The notes beneath the pieces are model-generated. The model was not told the origin of the DNA and ran no database searches. It saw only the letters and a program-made list of their open reading frames with translations. Shown here piece by piece: positions 11,357 to 19,817 of a DNA stretch of 29,608 bases (positions within the stretch are counted from its first letter, which is position 1; each line of letters opens with the position of its first letter). Source of the DNA: a virus; the IMG/VR virus record IMGVR_UViG_3300028809_000053, positions 1 to 29,608 of that record. One strand, written 5' to 3'. The translations under genes and the position numbers were made by a program.

Positions 11357-13020
11357 TCCTCCACCTCGGTCGTACTGTCACCACCGTCGAAGTCGTCCGA
11401 AGGCAGTCTCGGCGCGACAACACTGTCCAGCTCTTCAGTCGATGGAATGGTAATCGGGTCAGGGGCCGCACCGTTTGCAGCCAAAGCCGCGGCGTGTTTT
11501 GCCGCAGTCTCGCCCATGAGCGTGAACGTCCACGTCATCGTGACCGGATCCACTTCCCGCTTGAGCACAACCACCTCAGCGCCACTCAGGCCGAACTCGT
11601 CCACAAGGTCGTCGGATAGTGTCAGAAGGTCGCCCCCTTTATACCCACGCAGGCGAGGCCCAAGCGGCAAGACAATCGGGCCCGCCTCGCGAGCATCATA
11701 CAGCCGATATGCAGCGAGCTGCGCCGCTTGGTCGAAGTCGGTGACCAGATCGAAGGCGATCTCCTGTCGTTTCACCTCTCCATCTTCGGCCACCCAATCG
11801 GGTACGGTCAGCTCGATCGACGATTGTTGCAGTTGCCATTTGTGCGCCGGAGAGACGCACTTCGGGATGGCCGTGTTGACGCGATCCCGCCATGGTAGGC
11901 TGCCCGCGACCGTGATCGCGCCTTCCTTGATGTCATCTCGCGTGATCGTGTCGAGTGAGATACGCGGCGCCGTGATCTTCAGCCCCAGCTTGCCGCCCTT
12001 AAAGCAAGGCTCGGCTCCGCCTGCTTCCAGTATCCTCTTGATGTTAGCCCACTTGTCGCCGGGCTCCCAGATGATGCCGTTGCAGGTCCAGGCATTGGCT
12101 TCGCAGACATTGGCAAGCTCAACGAAATCCTCGACTTGGATCCCAGCAAAGGGGATGCCGATCCCGAAAACTAGGCGATACTCGCTATCTCCGTCGGAAG
12201 TATCGCGTTCCCATGCGCCCAAGGCATAATTCAATGCAAGAAGACCGGGATTGTCGGTCCATTCCCAAGTTTCAGAGGCAGTGTCGAAGGACGCTTTATC
12301 CGCCCTGGGATCCGCCCATCTCTGACTTCCGTCGCCACCGGGATAGGTGTCATCGGATCGAGGGTCATACTGCTTGACACCTTTTCCCGCGATGCCAAGC
12401 TGTGGCGCGCCTGAGGCGTACTTGCCGTTCTTGCTGTCCCATTTCAGCGACCAGCCGACCGCCGCTTTTCCAGAGAGCTTATAGGCAGTTCCCCAATCCG
12501 GCGGCGTTGCCGGGGTCGTCCAGTGTGCTGGCGTCTTCAGCGCGGATGTTTCTGGCTTCAGACCGAGCTGCGGATAGAGATGTAGAATTTCGCTGAAGTA
12601 GCCGGTTGCCGCTCGAACCCCGTCTACTCCGGGCGCGCTTAGGGTCAATGGCTGGAAGTCGGCGTAGAAGGTATCGATCGATTCAATCGGGCCGCCCGCC
12701 GAGTAGACCGTCGCCATGAACAGCCATGTATTCGGCACATCGTTCACGGTTGGTCCGTAGCCGACCTGATGTACGATATTTCCGCCGCTATAGGTCGTCC
12801 CGAGCATCATCGGCGTCGGCATGTCTGCGCCAATCTGGATATCGGCTACCGACCCTCGATAGTTCGGCGGCTTCTTCGCAGTCAGCTGCGCGCCGATATT
12901 TGCTACGGCCGCTACACTACTGGCGATTAGCGTCACCGGGTTAACTGGACCGAGCGCGATAGCCGAGACCGCCGCGACGATGCCCGCGACCTTCCCTACC
13001 GCTTTGAACACCCCGGACAT
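11353..13020 (-). CDS. Tail tip hub protein (lambda J-like central part)
   Basis: The 555-residue product has a hydrophobic Ala/Val-rich N-terminus (AGIVAAVSAIALGPVNPVTLIA) followed by PPNYRGSVADIQIGADMPTP and PMMLGTTYSGGNIVHQVGYG, a start I associate with J-like or GTA gp15-like tail hub proteins of alphaproteobacterial phages. The second half contains the baseplate-hub type blocks around ANAWTCNGIIWEPGDKWANI and GDLLTLSDDLVDEFGLSG. It is much shorter than lambda J, and receptor binding is probably done by the two proteins encoded next. It starts one base after the NlpC/P60-like gene stop. Confidence 0.75.
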   Translation of the reverse strand: MSGVFKAVGKVAGIVAAVSAIALGPVNPVTLIASSVAAVANIGAQLTAKKPPNYRGSVADIQIGADMPTPMMLGTTYSGGNIVHQVGYGPTVNDVPNTWLFMATVYSAGGPIESIDTFYADFQPLTLSAPGVDGVRAATGYFSEILHLYPQLGLKPETSALKTPAHWTTPATPPDWGTAYKLSGKAAVGWSLKWDSKNGKYASGAPQLGIAGKGVKQYDPRSDDTYPGGDGSQRWADPRADKASFDTASETWEWTDNPGLLALNYALGAWERDTSDGDSEYRLVFGIGIPFAGIQVEDFVELANVCEANAWTCNGIIWEPGDKWANIKRILEAGGAEPCFKGGKLGLKITAPRISLDTITRDDIKEGAITVAGSLPWRDRVNTAIPKCVSPAHKWQLQQSSIELTVPDWVAEDGEVKRQEIAFDLVTDFDQAAQLAAYRLYDAREAGPIVLPLGPRLRGYKGGDLLTLSDDLVDEFGLSGAEVVVLKREVDPVTMTWTFTLMGETAAKHAAALAANGAAPDPITIPSTEELDSVVAPRLPSDDFDGGDSTTEVEE

Positions 13021-13443
13021 CTAGCGGCCCACCGCCCAAGCAGCGACGATCTCGGCCTTGGTGACCTCGATTGGCCACATCCGGCTCATATCGCTTTCAT
13101 GCCACCCAAGGACTTTCTGCCCGCCAGCAGCAATGACCAGCGCATTGAAGGGGGCAAGTCCGGGGAGCATTGCGATGTCCCCCACAATCATCTTCGCGGA
13201 CGGAATTCTCGGGAAATACCAGTCGAGAAGCTCTTCCAGACTGTTGTGCCCCGTTGACTTGAGAGCCTTCACCGCCCCGGCATAGGTCGAGAACTTCGGG
13301 ACGGCTCTGGTTCTCACGCCCATCGCCTTCGCCTGCGCCTTGGCCAGATGGATACAGTTGCCCCGTGTTCCCCACGCGAACGGCTTGTCCCTGAAGCGCT
13401 CAATCACATCGGTTGTGCGATCTGCGCGCTCCTTCAAGTTCAT
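13021..13443 (-). CDS. NlpC/P60-like tail-associated protein (DUF6950-like)
   Basis: The 140-residue product begins MNLKERADRTTDVIERFRDK and continues PFAWGTRGNCIHLAKAQA (residues 21-38). The FAWG..NC block resembles DUF6950 and NlpC/P60-like phage proteins, with Cys30 in the nucleophile position. In such tails the protein is encoded beside the hub and may help cut peptidoglycan during DNA entry. A conserved His is less obvious (GWHESD near residue 115 is a candidate), so activity is uncertain. ATG 13443 overlaps the previous stop (ATGA); the longer frame from 13548 is a shadow of that gene. Confidence 0.7.
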   Translation of the reverse strand: MNLKERADRTTDVIERFRDKPFAWGTRGNCIHLAKAQAKAMGVRTRAVPKFSTYAGAVKALKSTGHNSLEELLDWYFPRIPSAKMIVGDIAMLPGLAPFNALVIAAGGQKVLGWHESDMSRMWPIEVTKAEIVAAWAVGR

Positions 13444-14063
13444 CAGGGCATATCCATCGGTTTGAAGTTCTGCTGAGTTCCGTCGCCGCCACCCGCGCCG
13501 CCACCGCCGCCCGAAGTCGATCCTCTGGGTGCGGAGGCTGCGCCCCATGCGACGGAGCGGCTGACCCCGCTCGCGTTCACCAGCCCCTTTTCTCCGGGCC
13601 AGACCTGCTCATGGAAGGATGGAGACAGGCTATTGCCCTGATTGACCAGAAACAGGCGCTCGGAACTCGAAACGCATGCAAGTTCAAGCTGGCGAGAATT
13701 GTCCTCGAAACGAAGTGTCGGGTTATCGACGATCAGATCCGCGATTTGCTCGGCGTCACCAATGATAGTCCCGTCATCCTCATCGATCTCGACGACCGAA
13801 AGCACGATACGGGAATTTGCGAGGGCAGGATTGTTGAGCGAGGAAGACGACGCAGCGCTTGGCGGGTTGAAAGTGAACGCAGCAGCCGGCGCCTCGTCTC
13901 CCACGCCTTCATTGAGGCTTTCAAAGCCGGTAGGAACGCCGAGAAAGCTGTCCTCACTCGTGTACGTGTTGCCGTCGATAACGACCATGCCGCCATCGCT
14001 TAGATAGGCGGTATGGCTGGGAAGAGCCGCCATCATCACGGCGCCAACCATGATGCGGTTCAT
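13443..14063 (-). CDS. Distal tail assembly protein (206 aa)
   Basis: The gene lies between the two flanking tail-tip genes with a 4-base overlap on the hub side, where distal tail and baseplate proteins are encoded. The 206-residue product begins MNRIMVGAVMMAALPSHTAY and contains FTFNPPSAASSSSLNNPALA, IVLSVVEIDEDDGTIIG and IADLIVDNPTLRF, then a Gly-rich stretch (residues about 185-199) near the C-terminus that looks like a flexible tether. I cannot place it in a named family; DUF2163- or DUF1833-type proteins occupy this slot in other phages. The tail role is inferred from position. Confidence 0.6.
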   Translation of the reverse strand: MNRIMVGAVMMAALPSHTAYLSDGGMVVIDGNTYTSEDSFLGVPTGFESLNEGVGDEAPAAAFTFNPPSAASSSSLNNPALANSRIVLSVVEIDEDDGTIIGDAEQIADLIVDNPTLRFEDNSRQLELACVSSSERLFLVNQGNSLSPSFHEQVWPGEKGLVNASGVSRSVAWGAASAPRGSTSGGGGGAGGGDGTQQNFKPMDMP

Positions 14064-14659
14064 TATTTGAACTCCGTTACGGTGAACTCGATTGCGGTGA
14101 CCCGCTCAACTTCAAGCGGTGGACGCGAGGTCACTTCGACCGCACCTTCGATCCGGGGATTGCCGAGTTCAATCGAGTCCCCATCCGCAAGAGAGGCGCG
14201 CAGCAGGTTCCTGAGGCGCACCGTTGCCTGACCGCTCCCGTTGGCGATTACCTGCTCGGCGACGCGGTCGGCATAGATTACTCCGCCTTTGACGTAGTTG
14301 ATCCATTGCCCGGCCCTGATGGCGTAGTGGGGCGTAAGCCCGTCTATCGGGATATTCCGACCACTGGCTGTCGTCGCGGACACCAGAGGTGTACCTGGCG
14401 CCCCGATGTTTAGATCTGGCTGCGGAATCTCGACGATTCCGCCCAACCGCTCCGCATCATCGAACAGTGCGGAAAGCCGTCGCCAGTCCGGTTCGATGTG
14501 CATCAGCGGGGTGCGAAACCGCATCATCCAGCGGTCGCCAAAACGCCCCTCATAGGAGATCGCCCCGCCCAGCCCGGGTGCGCGCCATCCGCTGAAGGAA
14601 TAGGGCTCGGGCACCGCGGAGGCGATCCGCAGCTTGTTGGTGAAATCGACGCTCGCCAT
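14063..14659 (-). CDS. Distal tail-type protein (198 aa)
   Basis: The 198-residue product directly follows the tape measure gene, the position of the distal tail protein. Blocks such as YEGRFGDRWMMRFRTPLM (about 36-53), GIVEIPQPDLNIGAPGTPLV (about 74-93) and HYAIRAGQWINYVKGGVIYA (about 111-130) match a tail protein layout common in phages of sphingomonads and relatives. It is beta-rich, as expected for a ring around the tail end. It ends EFTVTEFK and overlaps the next gene's start by a single base. Confidence 0.7.
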   Translation of the reverse strand: MASVDFTNKLRIASAVPEPYSFSGWRAPGLGGAISYEGRFGDRWMMRFRTPLMHIEPDWRRLSALFDDAERLGGIVEIPQPDLNIGAPGTPLVSATTASGRNIPIDGLTPHYAIRAGQWINYVKGGVIYADRVAEQVIANGSGQATVRLRNLLRASLADGDSIELGNPRIEGAVEVTSRPPLEVERVTAIEFTVTEFK

Positions 14660-17058
14660 TACGCTAGCCGAGACCTGCCTGTACGTACCTGACGTTTTGC
14701 GACGCCGGACACCACCCGGACGCTTTCCGTACCGGCGATCCCGGTGACCTTTGGAATAAAGGCCGAGCTTTCCTCGCCCACCACTTGGATGACAATAGGC
14801 CGCTCATTGTCCTGACCGGAGCGCTGCACGCTGATCCGCTCGTCATGCGAGACCCGAACTTTCGGGATCCCGTTAATAGCCAGAACGTTGCGGTCGGTGC
14901 CCGAAAGCCCCCCTGCCATGAAGGAGCCGCCAGTGGCGAGCTTGGGCAGATTGTCGGTCTTCGACAGGGTCAGAACCGATCCTGAACTACCGCTTCCCAG
15001 CCCGAACAGTTTGCCGATGGAGGACAGCAGTCCGCCGCCGCCACTTCCACCCTCCCCATCTCCGAACAGCATCTTTGCCAGAGGCTTCACGATGGTCTGT
15101 TGAATGGCGATCCTTGCCAGATCGGTGATGATCTGGTTCGCGAGATTATTGAATACGTCCCCGAGCGATTTGCTTTGCAAGATTGCTTCGGCAAGTCCGT
15201 CGTTGAGTGATTGCAGGCCTTGGGTTGCGACCGACTCGTATGCCTCGTTCAGCTCCTTCGCGTCCTTCGGGAAGCTGTCAATATAGCGCTCCAGCGGCCC
15301 CATCGTGTCGCGGCGAACCGCCGCCTCCCGCCCCTTTCTCTGCGACTCGAAATTGGCAAGCCTGCGCTCTGCGGCATCAACCTCTTCCTGTGTGGCCTGA
15401 TTGAGCGCCAGCATGGCCTTGATGTGCTCCAGTGCCGCCTTCTCGCGCTCATAGTCGAGTTCTAGCAGCCTGAGGCCGAGCTGACGGCGCTCATCCTGAG
15501 TTCGGGCGCTATCGAGTTCGATCCTAAGCGCGTCCTCTCGCGCGTCGATGTCCAGTTGAAGCAACCTGTTCAGGTTGTCTTGCTTCTCTCCGTTGATACG
15601 ATCCCACATGATGGCCTGTTCGGCGGCGGCTTTCTCTTCCCGCGCCAGTACCAGCTTCTCGGCCTGAAGTGTGGTGAGTTCCCCGGATTTACGGCGGCTT
15701 TCAATCTCGATCTTGTAGGCATCGAGTTCCGTCTTGATGCGCTTGGCCTCAAGCTGGGCGCGCTCGTCAAGCGAGGTTGTCTGCTCGATGGTAAGGCGGA
15801 GTTGCTCATCGGCCAGTGAGGCCATCTCGCGGTTGAAACGTTCAAGATATTCCGCAGTGCGGTCTCGTTCGCCACCGCCGCCGCGCTTACGTCCGCCTCC
15901 ACCGGATGTCGCTACCGGTAGTGCGCCTTCGCCGATAACCGGCGATGGTTTTGCGGCGCGATTTCCGGTGACTAGTGCTTGATACTGCGGGTCTGCCCGA
16001 GCCGCGCGCAAAAGACGCAAAGCCTCCTGTTCTCGCTCTCGCAGGGTACCCAACCTAGCCCTGTCGCGAACGCCCCACTGGTCATTCCGCCCGGCTCCAG
16101 CTTCGGCACTCTTGCGCGCGGCGGTCGCTTGGCGGAGATCATTCATCCGTTTGGCAACGTAACTCTTAGGATCGGCCGCGGTCGCCTGATCCTGCCACGA
16201 TGCGAAGAAGCCCGCGCCCCATCCCTGGTCACGCTTAAGGCGCTCGACGCCCTGCATGTTCTTGAAAAACTGGCCGACTTGCGCCGCAGCATACCCGAGC
16301 GCATCGCCGATCTTCAGGATCGCATCCGCGTTATCGGAAACGACCCCTGCAATTCTGGCCTCAAGAACCATCTTGATCGCGGCCAACTTGTCTGCCGTTT
16401 CGTCGGCCTTCTGAATTTGCTCGTCCGACAGCACGATCCCGAGACGATGCGCGGCATCACGCAACTCATTAATCGCCTGCGATCCGCCGGCGAGAAGGGT
16501 GTCGAGTTTTTGGCCAGCCCGCCCAAACAGGTCGGTTTCCAAGCGGGCGCGTTTGGCAGGGTCTTCGATCCGAGCGAACGCATCCGCGAGCTTCGGAATC
16601 AGCTCACCCGCGGAATAGACGCGGCCATTTGCATCCTGAAGCGCGATCCCAAGCTCTCGGAACGCAGCGACCTGCGACTTTTCCCCCGCAAGCGCCTCGC
16701 CGATCGTCTTCGTGAGCTTGGCGAGAGATTTGTCGATTTCCTCCGTGGAGATGCCGGCCTGCCCAGCCGCGTACCGGTACTCCTGAAGCTCAGCCGTGGT
16801 GACGCCTAGCTGCTGTGCTACCTCGCCAAGTGACGAAGCATAATCGAGGGCTCGCTTTCCAGCCGCGACCAGAGCGCCGACCGCAACACCCTTCATCAGG
16901 TTGTTGAAGCCATCCCGTACCCGCGACAGTTCCTTCTGGATGGCCGTCGCGTCGCGCTTCGCGATGGAGCGGGCGCGCTTGGTTCCGGCCTCAAACTGGG
17001 CAGAATCCAAGCCAAGCGTGACGCGCAGTGCTCCGATCAGTGCAGCGCCAACAGCCAT
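14659..17058 (-). CDS. Tail tape measure protein
   Basis: At 799 residues this is the longest gene of the window; tape measure proteins set tail length and pass through the tube at infection. The N-terminus (MAVGAALIGALRVTLGLDSA, SAQFEAGTKRARSIA) and FNNLMKGVAVGALVAAGKRA are typical. The block LGEVAQQLGVTTAELQEYRY (about 75-94) is a family hallmark. Long charged helices fill about 410-600. The C-terminal LNDGLAEAILQSKSLGDVFN (about 634-653), with AIQQTIVKPLAKMLFG after it, matches lambda-type tape measure C-termini. At about 0.15 nm per residue the tail would be near 120 nm. An AAGGA site precedes ATG 17058. Confidence 0.92.
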   Translation of the reverse strand: MAVGAALIGALRVTLGLDSAQFEAGTKRARSIAKRDATAIQKELSRVRDGFNNLMKGVAVGALVAAGKRALDYASSLGEVAQQLGVTTAELQEYRYAAGQAGISTEEIDKSLAKLTKTIGEALAGEKSQVAAFRELGIALQDANGRVYSAGELIPKLADAFARIEDPAKRARLETDLFGRAGQKLDTLLAGGSQAINELRDAAHRLGIVLSDEQIQKADETADKLAAIKMVLEARIAGVVSDNADAILKIGDALGYAAAQVGQFFKNMQGVERLKRDQGWGAGFFASWQDQATAADPKSYVAKRMNDLRQATAARKSAEAGAGRNDQWGVRDRARLGTLREREQEALRLLRAARADPQYQALVTGNRAAKPSPVIGEGALPVATSGGGGRKRGGGGERDRTAEYLERFNREMASLADEQLRLTIEQTTSLDERAQLEAKRIKTELDAYKIEIESRRKSGELTTLQAEKLVLAREEKAAAEQAIMWDRINGEKQDNLNRLLQLDIDAREDALRIELDSARTQDERRQLGLRLLELDYEREKAALEHIKAMLALNQATQEEVDAAERRLANFESQRKGREAAVRRDTMGPLERYIDSFPKDAKELNEAYESVATQGLQSLNDGLAEAILQSKSLGDVFNNLANQIITDLARIAIQQTIVKPLAKMLFGDGEGGSGGGGLLSSIGKLFGLGSGSSGSVLTLSKTDNLPKLATGGSFMAGGLSGTDRNVLAINGIPKVRVSHDERISVQRSGQDNERPIVIQVVGEESSAFIPKVTGIAGTESVRVVSGVAKRQVRTGRSRLA

Positions 17059-17107
17059 TGCCTAATCCTTCTTTTGTGAAATAACCCAGCGCCAAGGGGA
17101 ATCGCAG

Positions 17108-17536
17108 ATGAAGCCGTGCCCAAAGTGCGCTGAGCAGGTCCAAGACGACGCCAAGGTATGTCGGTTTTGTGGGCACGATTTCGAACCGAAGTTCTCTTTT
17201 CCTGTGCCGGGATGCCTAGGGTTCTTGGCGCTCTTCGCCGCTGTGGTTTACGTTGTCGGGCAATGCTCACCGTCTACTACCACAGCGCCTGTGGCGGCCT
17301 ACGATCCGCAGAACTCACCGACCCGTCTCAAGCGTCTTGTTTCTGCACGCCTCAAAGACCCGGAGTCCGCCATCTTCACACTTTACCGCAACGGATGCGG
17401 CCTTGTGCGGTCTAGAAACGGCTTCGGCGGGATGAATGACGATCAGGGTTTCATTGTCTACGAGGACGATCGCGTTTGGCTTCAGGAGCAGAAGAAGGCA
17501 GGGTTTAAATCCGAATGGGACCAGCGCTGTACTTAG
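17108..17536 (+). CDS. Moron: zinc-ribbon membrane protein on the opposite strand
   Basis: The only plus-strand gene inside the late block, set exactly between the tail chaperone and tape measure genes. The 142-residue product has an N-terminal zinc ribbon (CPKC at 4-7, CRFC at 18-21), one membrane segment (GCLGFLALFAAVVYVVGQ, about 35-52) and a C-terminal domain beginning RLKDPESAIFTL, a block I associate with bacterial proteins of unknown role. A ribosome site (AAGGGGAATCG) precedes ATG 17108. Opposite-strand cargo of this type is usually expressed in lysogens and may alter the host envelope or exclude other phages; that role is inference. Its TAG overlaps the convergent chaperone stop by 2 bases. 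Confidence 0.75.
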   Translation: MKPCPKCAEQVQDDAKVCRFCGHDFEPKFSFPVPGCLGFLALFAAVVYVVGQCSPSTTTAPVAAYDPQNSPTRLKRLVSARLKDPESAIFTLYRNGCGLVRSRNGFGGMNDDQGFIVYEDDRVWLQEQKKAGFKSEWDQRCT

Positions 17537-18137
17537 TTGCTCAAATGCGCTGTTGCCCCCTGCCACGAAGTCAGGATGCTAAGCATTTGTTGCGGGGTTT
17601 GCTTCTGCGTCTGAGCCGGCGCAGCGGGCTTCCGCTTTCCGCCGGCTAGGGTGATCGCGATATCCACCCGGCTTTGATAACCGTTCCGAGCGCGGTTGAG
17701 CAGTCGCGGCGTTTGATGCCAGAAATCATCGGGCGGCCAACCCGCCTCACACCAGCCCTCGTAGTGATCTAGCCAGTTCCACGCTTCGCCTGAGGCTTCG
17801 GAGCCTTTCCCGTCTCCCTAGCCTCCTCTGCCCCGCCGAAAGCCGCTGCGAGACCATCCGACACAACCGAACGTGCCTTTGCCAAGCCCGCCGAAGATAT
17901 CAGCTCGTCGACCTCGCCGATTGGCATCGGATGCTTTCGCTGTAGGCCGGCCCAGATCATCGCGCGCAGCGTGATGAGGTCATCCGGATCCTCGCTGAAC
18001 GCGGTGACCATCTCCATCATCTTCTTGCCTGTCGCCTGTTGGGCGAAGATGAAGGCCGAGACATCGAACGTTAGTTGATAGGTGGCGCCGGAGATATCGA
18101 CCGAGGCCTCGCCCCGGAGAGGATTGTCAGGCAGCAT
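17533..18137 (-). CDS. Tail assembly chaperone, -1 frameshift product (GT-like)
   Basis: A -1 shift at the slippery heptamer fuses the first 111 residues of the G-like protein to 90 further residues, making a 201-residue product ending at TAA 17533-17535. The extension begins GSEASGEAWNWLDHYEGW and contains GWPPDDFWHQTPRLLNRARN, whose FW-x2-TP pattern is what the second tail chaperone (gpT-like, TAC_6 type) carries. The extension has no start codon of its own except one near its end, and the gap it fills would otherwise be about 230 bases without a late gene. In lambda the G/GT ratio set by the shift is needed for tail assembly. Confidence 0.85.
17769..18137 (-). CDS. Tail assembly chaperone, unshifted product (G-like)
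   Basis: The 122-residue product begins MLPDNPLRGEASVDISGATY and includes LTFDVSAFIFAQQATGKKMM, IWAGLQRKHP and IGEVDELISSAGLAKARSVV. It resembles the GTA gp10-like tail chaperone family (Phage_TAC_11, PF11836). It is encoded directly after the tail tube gene (ATGA overlap) and before the tape measure, the standard position. These proteins coat the tape measure while the tube polymerises. The frame ends APKPQAKRGTG unless ribosomes shift at 17805-17811. Confidence 0.85.
   Translation of the reverse strand: MLPDNPLRGEASVDISGATYQLTFDVSAFIFAQQATGKKMMEMVTAFSEDPDDLITLRAMIWAGLQRKHPMPIGEVDELISSAGLAKARSVVSDGLAAAFGGAEEARETGKAPKPQAKRGTG
17805..17811 (-). other. Programmed -1 frameshift site GGGAAAG
   Basis: Read on the minus strand, the heptamer GGGAAAG lies in the G-like frame as (AC)G GGA AAG, i.e. 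X-XXY-YYZ, the correct register for a -1 slip. It is the same heptamer used by lambda G/GT. It sits 11 codons before the zero-frame stop, typical for this gene pair. I did not identify a downstream pseudoknot. Confidence 0.88.
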
Positions 18138-18568
18138 CAGGAGGCAGCCGCCTGCACCACAGCGCCAGCAACGCGGATCGTGATGGTGGCCGTCTGACGA
18201 TCGTCGATGGGAATCGTCTTTTCATAGCCCTTCACGATGCCGGGGAAGGTGAACTCTTGGTTCACACCCGAGACCGTGGGAACCGATACCATCACTTCGC
18301 GCGGCTGATCGTCATTCAGAGCGCTGTTGATGAGCGTATCGGTCGCCGATCCGGCATTGTAGTTGATGCCGAAGGTGATCTCGCCGTTCTCGATAAGGCC
18401 GGTGATATACTCACGCGCACGTCCAGGACTCTGAAAGTGGGTAGCTTCCACCTCCGCAACCTGAGGGTTGGGCAGGCTGATGCTGATGACTTCAGCCACC
18501 TGCGTCGGGGTGCCAGCGTCATTGTCAATCCACAGCTCGGCGTTCCAGCCGATAGTCGTATTCGCCAT
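18137..18568 (-). CDS. Major tail tube protein
   Basis: The 143-residue product begins MANTTIGWNAELWIDNDAGT and contains ATHFQSPGRAREYITGLIEN (about 42-61), GEITFGINYNAG and FTFPGIVKGYEKTIPIDDRQ, close to phage tail tube proteins of the lambda gpV / TTP_2 type. These stack as hexamer rings around the tape measure. A GGAG site (AAGGAGCGAAGAG) precedes ATG 18568. Position between the tail completion genes and the chaperone supports the call. Expected to be among the most abundant virion proteins. Confidence 0.88.
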   Translation of the reverse strand: MANTTIGWNAELWIDNDAGTPTQVAEVISISLPNPQVAEVEATHFQSPGRAREYITGLIENGEITFGINYNAGSATDTLINSALNDDQPREVMVSVPTVSGVNQEFTFPGIVKGYEKTIPIDDRQTATITIRVAGAVVQAAAS

Positions 18569-18586
18569 CTCTTCGCTCCTTGTCGC

Positions 18587-19057
18587 TTATTTGGTTCTCG
18601 CCAGCTTCGCTGCCTGTTTGGCGCGCACTTTCTCGATGCGGGTCCACATCCGCCCGCCTACGCCCCGCAACACCTCTTGCTGTGTGGCATCCCATGCCGG
18701 CCTGCCCGCGGGCTGCGCAGCCTGATGCGCGTTCCCGAACTCGGTCTGCACGCCCGCGGGATCGTTCGTGCCAGCATAGACCTCGGCAAAGCTCTTGCCC
18801 TCCTTCCGGGCAGTGCGTGCCTGTGACTTGTTCAGCCGAGTTCCGGCATGGATGCTGTCGCGATAGGTACCGGGAGGGCGCTTCGGAGTGCTTTCCGGAT
18901 CCGCATCCACCGGAGCCGCTGCGCGCCAAGCATCCACGAACGGCTTTAGCGCTCCGATCCCGTCTTGCTGCATTTCCCGGCGCGCGACGGCCTTGGGCAA
19001 CTCCCCCAGCAGCTTGTCGAGTTCCTTCAGTCCATCGACCTGATCCATCGGGATCAT
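18587..19057 (-). CDS. HK97 gp10-like tail completion protein
   Basis: The 156-residue product starts MIPMDQVDGLKELDKLLGEL and contains PKAVARREMQQDGIGALKPF and a central PPGTYRDSIHAGTRL. It then has SFAEVYAGTNDPAGVQTEFG (about 89-108), the HK97 gp10-like pattern ending in a conserved Glu-Phe-Gly, followed by a basic C-terminal helix (RIEKVRAKQAAKLARTK). These proteins finish the tail end that joins the head. ATG 19057 forms an ATGA overlap with the preceding gene; the frame is open to 19072 but that start is less well placed. Confidence 0.85.
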   Translation of the reverse strand: MIPMDQVDGLKELDKLLGELPKAVARREMQQDGIGALKPFVDAWRAAAPVDADPESTPKRPPGTYRDSIHAGTRLNKSQARTARKEGKSFAEVYAGTNDPAGVQTEFGNAHQAAQPAGRPAWDATQQEVLRGVGGRMWTRIEKVRAKQAAKLARTK

Positions 19058-19464
19058 GCGGGCTTGGCCCAAAACTGGTAGTCATGCCGGATACGAAATC
19101 CGACACCGCCGCCAACCAAATCCTCAGGCGTGGGCCCGTCGTCGCTGACCAGAAGCCCCGGAGGCAGGAACGTCCACCCTCCCGCGGTAACCTCGGTCAC
19201 GCGCTGCATTTCAGCTTGAAGCGCGTCCGCGACGGCAAGCGAACTCACTTGCGTCGCACCGTAGCAGTCGAACTGGACCCAAGGCCGAACAAGTGGATCC
19301 GGCCCTTTGAAGGTCCAGTCCTGCCCCGGCGCCGCCTTGGTCAGTACGATGGCCGGCAGTGCCGATTTCTCGGGCCGCAGACCCCAATCCACTCGCGAAC
19401 CGACAAGCGCTGTTATGGTCCCGTTGGCGAGCAGCCTTGAGCGGATCGCCGGGCGCAGGCTCAC
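19054..19464 (-). CDS. Tail terminator-type protein (DUF3168)
   Basis: The 136-residue product starts MSLRPAIRSRLLANGTITAL and includes VGSRVDWGLRPEKSALPAIV, RPWVQFDCYGATQVSSLAVA and a C-terminal HDYQFWAKPA. This is the DUF3168 pattern (GTA gp8 and SPP1 gp17 relatives), which forms the ring terminating the tail tube at the head side. It is encoded between the head closure and gp10-like genes in the order seen in HK97-type phages, with 1- to 4-base overlaps. Confidence 0.85.
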   Translation of the reverse strand: MSLRPAIRSRLLANGTITALVGSRVDWGLRPEKSALPAIVLTKAAPGQDWTFKGPDPLVRPWVQFDCYGATQVSSLAVADALQAEMQRVTEVTAGGWTFLPPGLLVSDDGPTPEDLVGGGVGFRIRHDYQFWAKPA

Positions 19465-19817
19465 TAGGGCGACGCTCGCTGCGCTGTCACGCGCACGCCA
19501 TCATTAAGACCCAGATCGGACACGGCTTGGATATCCCAGATAGGCCACTCGGAAGCGTCTGCACCGGAAACAGGGTAGCGGATGCGATCGGTTACGCTGA
19601 GGTCTCGGGTTTTGGCGTTGCTCAGTACTTCGAACGTCGCAATCTGAGCGCCCCCTTCTTGGGCAGCCTTGCGCTGCTCGTTCCCGCTTCCCCAGATGAT
19701 TGCTGCGTTGGCCGCCAGATAGGTGGCGAAGGCGCCGGGCTGCGTCGTCATGCCATCGTCAAACGGCGGCCCCGATCGCTCGATTACGATCCGGTATTTG
19801 CGCGGAGTCGCCCTCAT
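19464..19817 (-). CDS. Head closure / head-tail joining protein
   Basis: The 117-residue product begins MRATPRKYRIVIERSGPPFD and contains WGSGNEQRKAAQEGGAQIAT, then FEVLSNAKTRDLSVTDRIRY, the layout of SPP1 gp16-like head closure proteins (PF05521, Phage_H_T_join), with a small beta barrel and the LSVTDRI block. It seals the packaged head and connects to the tail terminator. ATG 19817 overlaps the stop of the connector gene (ATGA); the frame stays open upstream only because of that overlap. Confidence 0.83.
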   Translation of the reverse strand: MRATPRKYRIVIERSGPPFDDGMTTQPGAFATYLAANAAIIWGSGNEQRKAAQEGGAQIATFEVLSNAKTRDLSVTDRIRYPVSGADASEWPIWDIQAVSDLGLNDGVRVTAQRASP

